From Intrasporangium chromatireducens Q5-1 (GTDB taxonomy: Bacteria; Actinomycetota; Actinomycetes; Actinomycetales; Dermatophilaceae): a DNA stretch of 36,736 bases. The stretch lies in contig NZ_AWQS01000020.1 in assembly GCF_000576575.1 (NCBI RefSeq), positions 1 to 36,736 of the forward strand, in the 5' to 3' direction. The position numbers and the translations under genes are program-made. A model generated the notes under the pieces. The model made no database searches. It saw nothing but the letters and a program-made list of their open reading frames with translations, and was not told the origin of the DNA. This document shows positions 31,153-36,736 of the stretch, piece by piece; the stretch's first letter is position 1; each line of letters starts with the position of its first letter.

Positions 31153-33709
31153 GGGTCAGCCGCTCCTCGGCGGCCTTGTCCGTCGCCGCGGCCGTGAACG
31201 GCCATAGGTAGGTCTCGTTCGCGGCCCAGGCGTCGATCTGGTCGGCATAGTGGTCCGCCATCGCGTGCCCGCTCTGCCCGGTCGAGTTGACCCAGCGCGA
31301 CGCGTCGAGGTTCGACAGGTCGACGACCATCCGCATCGACGGACCGGCCGTCACGTCGTAGCCGGGAGCCGAGGCGTTCCACGCGTTCGCGTCGACGATG
31401 GAGTTGCCGCCGCCGAGCTCGATGCCGCCGCGGTTGAAGACCTGCCGGACGACTCCCGGCACGGAGTCGCCGCCCATGACCTGGTGCTCGAGGTCCAGCT
31501 GGTGCAGCCGGCCCCAGCGCCACGTCACCGGCTCCTTGCCGAGCTTGCGGGCCAGGTCGAGCCGGGCATCGACAAGGGCGCGCTTGAGGATCTCACCGGA
31601 GGTCTCGACGACGCCCGGCGTCGTCTTGTCGTCCCACCAGTCGTTCTTCGGGTCTTTGAGCAGCTGCTCCATGACGACCATCCAGCGGGCCCCGCCGTCG
31701 GGCGCGATGTCGGGGGGCAGCTCGTCGAAGGTGTACTCGAGCAGGTGCTTCCACACGGCGTTGTAGTAGGCGGCGGCCGCCGAGTTGCGCGACTTGTCGT
31801 TGGGCTGGCTGTAGTCCCACTGGGTCAGCAGCCGCTGCGCCTGGGCGGTGAAGTCGTCGACCTGGACGCCGAGCAGGTGCTCGACGAGCACGGGGGCGAA
31901 GGTGTTGCGCGTGTCGCCCTGGATCTGGGACATCAGCTCGGGCGAGACCTTCGGAGTCGACTCGAGCAGGTTGCGGATGCGCTGCGCCCGGAAGCCGTAG
32001 TCCCACTCGGACGTCAGGAACGGGGTGTTGCTCGCCGTCACGGCCTGGTTCGCCGTGACGAGCAGCCCCTCGCTCGGGTCGAGGACGTGCGGCAGGTCGT
32101 CGAACGGCACGTAGCCGCGCCAGTCCCACTGGCTGTCCCAGCCCGGGGACGGCCAGTAGCCGGGGGGTGCGCCCGGCGTCGAGGCCCGCCTGATCGGGAT
32201 GAGACCGGGCGCCTGGTAGCCGATGTGCCCGTCGACGTCGGCATAGACGAGGTTCTGCGAGGGGACCGCGAAGAGCGACGCCGCCTTGCGGAACTGGTCC
32301 CAGTTGCCTGCCGTGTTGAGCGCGAAGATCGCGTCCGCGGTGTTGTTCGGGGTCAGCGCCGTCCAGGCGAGCGAGACGGCGTAGCGGTTCGACTGCGGCG
32401 CGCCGCGCACGACGACGCGGTCGCCGGCCTCGGCGATCGTCGGCACGACGTCGGACATGATCGGCCCGTGCACCGTGCTGCGCACGGTGATGGTGACGTC
32501 CTTGCCGCCGGCGACCTTGATCGTCTCGGGCCGGGTCTGGAGCGGCTGCTGCACGCCGTCGCGGAGGTACTTCTCGCCGTCGACCTGCTCGAGGTAGAAG
32601 TCGGTCACGTCCGGGCCCAGGTTGGTGAAGCCCCACGCGACCCGGGCGTTGTGCCCGATGACGACGCCCGGCAGGCCGGAGAAGGTGAAGCCCGAGACCT
32701 GGAAGGGGCACTGCGGGGTGACGGTGCGGCACTGGAGGTTGACCTGGCTCCAGATGCTCGGGATGCCGAGCTTGAGGTGCGGGTCGTTGGCGAGGAGCGG
32801 CTTGCCCGTCGTCGTCCGGGAGCCGGCGACGACCCACGAGTTCGAGCCGACGTCATCGCCCTTGCCGAGCAGGGCCGGGATCGCGTCGATCGCCGCCGAG
32901 GTGTTCTCGAAGGCGGCCTGGCCATCGGCGGAGGCGAGCGGCTTGGTGAGGCTCTGCGGCAGCGGACCGGCGGCCTGCTCGCTCGCCCGGGCGGGGCGCC
33001 AGTCCTCGGGCGAGAGGATCGGCAGGTTGCGGTCCATCGGGTAGGGCGGATAGAGCATCGCGATCTGCTTGACCGACGTGCGCCGGGAGAGCCGCGCCCG
33101 GGCCAGCTCGTCGGCGTAGTCGCCGCGCAGGTCCCAGGCCATCGCCTTGAGCCAGGCGAGCGAGTCGACCGGGGTCCAGTCCTCGACGCGGTAGCCGGGG
33201 TTGTTGCGCGCCAGCAGGGTGTACTCGAGGGACAGCTCGCCGGGGCTCTCGGCCTTGTGGAGATAGGCGTTGACCCCGTCGGCGTAGGCCTGCAGGTACT
33301 GGCGCGTCTCCGGACGCAGCTTCGGCAGCTCCTGCTCGGCCACCCGGCGCCAGCCCATGGTGCGGATGACGGCATCGGTCTCGACACCGGGCTGGCCGAC
33401 GAGCTCGGCGAGGCGGCCGGCCGTGATGTGGCGGCGCAGGTCCATCTCGAAGAACCGGTCCTGGGCGCTGACATAGCCCTGGGCCCGGAACAGGTCCGCC
33501 GAGTTGTCGGCGGTGATCGTCGGGATGCCGCGGGCGTCCCGGGTGACCGTCACGGAGCCCGTGAGGCCCTCGATGCGCAGCTCGCCGCCCGCCTGCGGGA
33601 AGGAGCGTCGCACCGTCGAGATCGCGAGGATCCCGGTCGCCACGAGCGCGAGCACCACGAGGACGATCACCGACAGGCTGATGCGGCGCACGAGCTTGAT
33701 CCGGGACAC
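31130..33709 (-). CDS. Penicillin acylase family protein (Ntn hydrolase)
   Basis: An 859-residue secreted or membrane-anchored amidohydrolase precursor. An N-terminal helix (residues 11-31) follows a basic RIKLVRR. Next come the alpha domain with TRDARGIPTITADNSADLFR and AQGYVSAQDRFFEMDLRRH, and a linker. The beta-subunit start is SNSWVVAGSRTTTGKPLLAN, where Ser289 should become the N-terminal nucleophile after self-cleavage. NDPHLKLGIPSIW and later VPGVVRQVFNRGG are also family features. Members hydrolyse penicillins, acyl-homoserine lactones or other amides; the natural substrate is unknown. Start GTG 33709 is supported by TACGCT 7 nt before it. No operon partner. Confidence 0.9.
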   Translation of the reverse strand: MSRIKLVRRISLSVIVLVVLALVATGILAISTVRRSFPQAGGELRIEGLTGSVTVTRDARGIPTITADNSADLFRAQGYVSAQDRFFEMDLRRHITAGRLAELVGQPGVETDAVIRTMGWRRVAEQELPKLRPETRQYLQAYADGVNAYLHKAESPGELSLEYTLLARNNPGYRVEDWTPVDSLAWLKAMAWDLRGDYADELARARLSRRTSVKQIAMLYPPYPMDRNLPILSPEDWRPARASEQAAGPLPQSLTKPLASADGQAAFENTSAAIDAIPALLGKGDDVGSNSWVVAGSRTTTGKPLLANDPHLKLGIPSIWSQVNLQCRTVTPQCPFQVSGFTFSGLPGVVIGHNARVAWGFTNLGPDVTDFYLEQVDGEKYLRDGVQQPLQTRPETIKVAGGKDVTITVRSTVHGPIMSDVVPTIAEAGDRVVVRGAPQSNRYAVSLAWTALTPNNTADAIFALNTAGNWDQFRKAASLFAVPSQNLVYADVDGHIGYQAPGLIPIRRASTPGAPPGYWPSPGWDSQWDWRGYVPFDDLPHVLDPSEGLLVTANQAVTASNTPFLTSEWDYGFRAQRIRNLLESTPKVSPELMSQIQGDTRNTFAPVLVEHLLGVQVDDFTAQAQRLLTQWDYSQPNDKSRNSAAAAYYNAVWKHLLEYTFDELPPDIAPDGGARWMVVMEQLLKDPKNDWWDDKTTPGVVETSGEILKRALVDARLDLARKLGKEPVTWRWGRLHQLDLEHQVMGGDSVPGVVRQVFNRGGIELGGGNSIVDANAWNASAPGYDVTAGPSMRMVVDLSNLDASRWVNSTGQSGHAMADHYADQIDAWAANETYLWPFTAAATDKAAEERLTLSPVARP

Positions 33710-33716
33710 GCCCACG

Positions 33717-33722
33717 AGCGTA
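33717..33722 (-). promoter_or_regulatory. -10 box TACGCT, leaderless promoter of the acylase gene
   Basis: Minus-strand TACGCT ends 7 nt before GTG 33709; the GTG two codons earlier would be too close. Confidence 0.45.
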
Positions 33723-33850
33723 GGTCACGACCTTCCGGCGGGCGCCGCGCCGTCCGCCGTGGCGCGCCAGTCGTTATGAGAACGGGTCCTGGCCGTGGCG
33801 CCCGGAGCGCGAGATGGTTTCATGGTCGCAGCCGCACGCCAGGAGCCCGT

Positions 33851-35371
33851 GTGACCGCAATCGCGTCCATCACGTCGTCGGGAATGACTCTCGACGACCT
33901 GACACGCGTGCTCCTCGTCGGGTCGATCGTCCTGCTCGTCGCGGTCGCGGCGGTCCGGCTGTCCATCCGGTCGGGGATGCCGTCACTGCTGATCTACCTC
34001 GGCATCGGCCTGCTGCTCGGCAACGCGGTGCTCGGCATCCAGTTCGACTCCGCGTCGATCACGCGGGTGCTCGGGTATGCGGCCCTCGTGCTGATCCTCG
34101 CTGAGGGCGGCCTGACGACGTCGTGGGACAAGATCCGGGGTGCCGTCGCGCCGGCCAGTCTCCTCGCGACCGTCGGTGTCGTCGTCTCGGTCCTCGTCGT
34201 CGCGGTGGCGGTCCACGCCTTCCTGCCCCTGTCGTGGACCATCGCGCTGCTCATTGGGGCCATCGTCACCTCGACCGACGCGGCGGCCGTCTTCGCGGTG
34301 CTGCGCAACGTGCCGCTCCCCCGCCGCCTGGCCGGCACCCTCGAGGCCGAGTCGGGCTTCAACGACGCCCCGGTCGTCATCCTCGTCGTGTCCTTCGCCG
34401 TGCAGGGCGCGCCGGGCGGCGAGTCGCACACCTGGTACGACCTGGCCTGGCACGCCCTCCTGGAGCTGGCCGGCGGCGCCGCGATCGGCATCGCCGTCGG
34501 GTGGCTCGGGGGGCAGCTGCTGCGCCGGGTCGTCAGCGCCTCCTCGGCCCTCTTCTCGATCGGCATCCTGTCGCTGACGGTGCTCGCCTATGCGCTCGGC
34601 GCGGTGGCCCATGTGTCGGGCTTCCTCGGCACGTATGTCGCGGCGCTCGTGCTGGGCAACATGCACCTGCCGCACCGGGCGAGCTTCCGCTCGTTCGCCA
34701 ACGCCATGGGCTGGATCGCGCAGATCGGCCTGTTCGTCATGCTCGGGCTGCTCGCCGACACCGGCCGGCTCGGCGCCCAGATCGTGCCCGCCGTCGTCGT
34801 CGGCCTCGTCCTGCTCCTCGTGGCCCGGCCCGTCTCGGTGTGGCTCTCGACGGTCTGGTTCCGCTTCTCCTGGCGGGAACAGGCCTTCCTGTCCTGGGCC
34901 GGCCTGCGCGGGGCGGTGCCCATCGTCCTCGCGACGGTGCCGCTCACGACCGGGACGCCGAACACCGAGTGGATCTTCGACCTCGTCTTCGTCCTCGTCG
35001 CGATCTTCACGATCGTGCAGGCACCCACGCTGGGGTGGGTCGCGCGCCGGCTCGGGCTCACCGAGGGGATCGCCGCGGTCGACGTCGACCTCGAGTCGGT
35101 CCCGCTCGAGGAGATCGGCGCGGACGTGCTGCAAGTGACCGTGGGCAACGACTCGCGGCTGCACGGAGTGGCGCTCTTCGAGCTGCGGCTGCCGCCCGGC
35201 TCCCACGTCGCCCTCGTCGTGCGGGGCGACAGCTCGTTCGTGCCCGAGCAGCACACCACCCTCAAGCACGGCGATCGCTTCCTCGTCGTCGCGACGGGGC
35301 AGGACCGGGAGCGGGCCGAGAGGCGGATCCGCGCCGTCAGCCAGGGCGGTCGACTCGCCGACTGGACGTAG
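33851..35371 (+). CDS. CPA1-family cation/proton antiporter with TrkA-C domain
   Basis: A 506-residue antiporter of the NhaP2/CvrA kind, exchanging K+ or Na+ for H+. Twelve or more helices cover residues 15-410, including ALVLILAEGGLTTSWDKIRG, the core IVTSTDAAAVFAVLRNVPLP with the transport Asp, ESGFNDAPVVILVV (the GxNDxPV ion-site motif), AHVSGFLGTYVAALVLGN and LSWAGLRGAVPIVLATVPLT. The C-terminal 100 residues form a TrkA-C-like regulatory domain (VTVGNDSRLHGVALFELRLP and LKHGDRFLVVATGQDRE). AGGAG lies 5 nt before GTG 33851. An internal ATG at 33884 is an alternative start. The upstream extension of this frame overlaps the acylase antisense and is not coding. Confidence 0.9.
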   Translation: MTAIASITSSGMTLDDLTRVLLVGSIVLLVAVAAVRLSIRSGMPSLLIYLGIGLLLGNAVLGIQFDSASITRVLGYAALVLILAEGGLTTSWDKIRGAVAPASLLATVGVVVSVLVVAVAVHAFLPLSWTIALLIGAIVTSTDAAAVFAVLRNVPLPRRLAGTLEAESGFNDAPVVILVVSFAVQGAPGGESHTWYDLAWHALLELAGGAAIGIAVGWLGGQLLRRVVSASSALFSIGILSLTVLAYALGAVAHVSGFLGTYVAALVLGNMHLPHRASFRSFANAMGWIAQIGLFVMLGLLADTGRLGAQIVPAVVVGLVLLLVARPVSVWLSTVWFRFSWREQAFLSWAGLRGAVPIVLATVPLTTGTPNTEWIFDLVFVLVAIFTIVQAPTLGWVARRLGLTEGIAAVDVDLESVPLEEIGADVLQVTVGNDSRLHGVALFELRLPPGSHVALVVRGDSSFVPEQHTTLKHGDRFLVVATGQDRERAERRIRAVSQGGRLADWT

Positions 35372-35410
35372 AATGGAACCAGTCCAACCACTCCTTCCCG
35401 AAGGACTCCT

Positions 35411-35722
35411 GTGCCCACCTACTCCTATGCCTGCCGGTCCTGCGACCACGCCTTCGACATCCGCCAGTCGTTCAGCGACGAGCCGCTGCTGATGTGCCCG
35501 AAGTGCGGCGAGCTGCAGCTGCGCAAGGTGATCCACCCCGTCGGCATCGCGTTCAAGGGCTCCGGCTTCTACCGCACCGACTCCAAGGCCGAGACGAAGT
35601 CCGCCTCGAAGTCCTCGAGCGACTCGTCCACGGGGGCGTCGTCATCGTCGTCCTCGTCCTCGTCGTCCTCGTCGGAGGGCTCGAGCAGCACCGTTGCTGC
35701 CGCGTCGTCCACAGCCTCCTGA
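35411..35722 (+). CDS. FmdB-family zinc-ribbon protein with poly-Ser tail
   Basis: The first 58 residues are a CxxC...CxxC zinc ribbon (YACRSCDHAFDIRQSFSD, then LLMCPKCGELQLRKVIHPVG followed by IAFKGSGFY), the FmdB regulatory-protein family. The four cysteines are present. The rest (about 45 residues) is a Ser-dominated tail, including 12 serines in a row, that looks unstructured. FmdB was named from a formamidase/acetamidase locus, but the general role is unknown; a ribosome- or nucleic-acid-linked role has been suggested for such ribbons. GAAGGA precedes GTG 35411, and TAGAAT (35369-35374) overlapping the antiporter stop is a plausible -10. Confidence 0.9.
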   Translation: MPTYSYACRSCDHAFDIRQSFSDEPLLMCPKCGELQLRKVIHPVGIAFKGSGFYRTDSKAETKSASKSSSDSSTGASSSSSSSSSSSSEGSSSTVAAASSTAS

Positions 35723-35781
35723 GGCGTTCGGCGCCGTCCACACGCAGGAGGTATGCCGCTGAGCGCGGTCGCGCTCGCGCC

Positions 35782-35787
35782 TAGGCT
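35782..35787 (+). promoter_or_regulatory. -10 box TAGGCT, leaderless promoter of the MTA phosphorylase gene
   Basis: TAGGCT ends 6 nt before ATG 35794, the same hexamer and spacing as at the DUF72 gene. Confidence 0.45.
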
Positions 35788-35793
35788 TCCGGC

Positions 35794-36669
35794 ATGACCT
35801 CCTCCGCAAGCCGCCCCACCTCGCCCACCCCGTCCGTTGGCGCGCCCCGGGCCGAGATCGGTGTCATCGGCGGGTCCGGGCTCTACGAGTTCCTCGACGA
35901 GCACGAGACGGTCGAGGTCGACACGCCCTTCGGCGCGCCGAGCGACCCGCTCGTGGTCGGCGAGGTGTCCGGGCGCCGAGTGGCCTTCGTCGCCCGGCAC
36001 GGCAAGGGTCACCGCTTCGCGCCGCACCAGGTCAACTACCGCGCCAACCTGTGGGCGCTGCGCGCCGTCGGCGTGCGCCAGGTCATCGCGCCGTGCGCGG
36101 TCGGTTCGCTGCGAGCGGAGCACGGTCCGGGCACCTTCGTCGTGCCCGACCAGATCATCGACCGGACGTGGGGTCGGGCCCACACGTTCTACGACGTCGA
36201 GGGGCCCGTCGTCCACGTCGGGTTCGCCGACCCCTACTGCCCGAGGGGGCGCGCGGTCGCCGTCGCGGCGGCGCGGGGGTCGGCCCACGACGTGGCCGAC
36301 GGCGGCACCCTCGTCGTCATCAACGGGCCCCGGTTCTCCTCGCGCGCCGAGTCACGGATGAACCAGCAGGCGGGGGGCACCATCGTCGGGATGACGACGA
36401 TGCCCGAGGCCGTGCTCGCCCGGGAGCTGGCCATGTGCTTCACGAGCCTGGCCATGGTGACCGACTACGACTCGGGCATCGACGGGGGCGCCGCGGTCAC
36501 CCATGAGGAGGTGATGCGGGTCTTTGCCCGCAACGTGGAGGACCTCAAGGTCGTCCTCCGCGACGTCATCGCCGGGCTGCCGACGGCCGAGCCGGACGCG
36601 ACGGCGACGTGCCCGTGCCGCCACAGTCTCGACGGGATCGAGCTGCCCTTCCCCATCCCCGGCCGCTGA
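35794..36669 (+). CDS. S-methyl-5'-thioadenosine phosphorylase (MTAP/PNP family)
   Basis: The enzyme splits methylthioadenosine or related purine nucleosides with phosphate, feeding methionine and adenine salvage. The 291-residue product has a disordered N-terminus, then EIGVIGGSGLYEFLD (phosphate loop), VAFVARHGKGHRFAPHQVNY (RHGxxH motif), RQVIAPCAVGSLRAEHGPGT, DQIIDRTWGRAHTFYD, LVVINGPRFSSRAESRMNQQ (phosphate-binding) and VGMTTMPEAVLARELAMCF, then MVTDYDSGIDG. The NDPA-like specificity region reads DYDSG, normal for MTAP-type enzymes, though purine preference is not settled. The C-terminus includes CPCRHSLDG, a Cys-rich end. All motifs are intact. Confidence 0.9.
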   Translation: MTSSASRPTSPTPSVGAPRAEIGVIGGSGLYEFLDEHETVEVDTPFGAPSDPLVVGEVSGRRVAFVARHGKGHRFAPHQVNYRANLWALRAVGVRQVIAPCAVGSLRAEHGPGTFVVPDQIIDRTWGRAHTFYDVEGPVVHVGFADPYCPRGRAVAVAAARGSAHDVADGGTLVVINGPRFSSRAESRMNQQAGGTIVGMTTMPEAVLARELAMCFTSLAMVTDYDSGIDGGAAVTHEEVMRVFARNVEDLKVVLRDVIAGLPTAEPDATATCPCRHSLDGIELPFPIPGR

Positions 36670-36678
36670 GGACGCCCG

Positions 36679-36736
36679 ATGCTGCGCCGGCGCCCGCCCG
36701 TGCTGCCCAGCCCGGCCACCGCGCCCGGAGGCGGCG
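36679..36736 (+). CDS. Start of an unidentified gene, cut by the window edge
   Basis: ATG 36679, nine bases after the MTA phosphorylase stop, opens a frame of 19 codons (MLRRRPPVLPSPATAPGGG) running off the end. The close spacing suggests a continuing operon. In related actinobacteria a SAF-domain protein often lies near fmdB, but too little is visible to claim it. Confidence 0.3.
   Translation, partial: MLRRRPPVLPSPATAPGGG

Noticed and set aside
31250-33850. Long upstream extension of the antiporter frame
   Set aside because: It lies antisense to the penicillin acylase gene and has Arg/Gly/Val-rich shadow composition. A good ribosome site and the first membrane helix begin at 33851.

Overview
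The window is GC-rich DNA with actinobacterial hallmarks: GTG starts, many start codons placed 6-8 nt behind a TANNNT -10 box (leaderless transcripts), a MoeA-like Glp/GlpR cell-division neighbourhood, and a UDPGP-family UTP-glucose-1-phosphate uridylyltransferase. The gene order on the right side fits an Intrasporangiaceae-like member of the Micrococcales. That placement is inference from gene content only.

Left part (about 1-21,000) is accessory DNA. It opens with debris (a methyltransferase and an AsnC/Lrp fragment). Next comes a compact minus-strand sulfur/thiol-redox operon (1386-7203): ArsR-rhodanese regulator, DsbA-like oxidoreductase, CcdA-like membrane protein, cystathionine gamma-synthase/lyase, a YbaK/ProX-type tRNA deacylase, OsmC, a membrane protein with a CPVC motif, a small ORF and a TusA-like protein. 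A cysteine desulfurase is transcribed divergently. Most of these genes overlap by ATGA or TGATG, so they are probably one co-translated unit for cysteine breakdown and persulfide/thiol handling. Then follow conjugation genes: a decayed relaxase N-terminus, a frameshifted accessory gene and a full-length MobF relaxase-helicase. After these come a Schlafen/AlbA_2 protein, a frameshifted dprA-like gene, a small membrane protein and a frameshifted serine-recombinase domain. A type II CBASS-like anti-phage operon (patatin effector, CD-NTase, E1/E2 Cap2 protein, no Cap3) sits at 16,640-20,494. It is flanked by pieces of serine-recombinase-type genes.

Right part (about 21,050-36,736) looks like chromosome backbone. 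A fluoride riboswitch precedes a universal-stress protein and two CrcB/Fluc fluoride channel subunits. Next are a CsoR/CstR-type repressor with its own operator, a DUF72 protein and an AI-2E family transporter. The minus-strand block glpR - GNAT - mog - moaC - glp(moeA-like) - ugp follows, divergent from 5-formyl-THF cyclo-ligase. The rest is a penicillin acylase family protein, a CPA1 cation/proton antiporter, an FmdB zinc-ribbon protein, an MTA phosphorylase and the first codons of a further gene.

The accessory half carries four apparent 1-nt deletions in otherwise recognisable genes and the backbone half shows none. The sulfur operon, relaxase and CBASS reading frames are intact.
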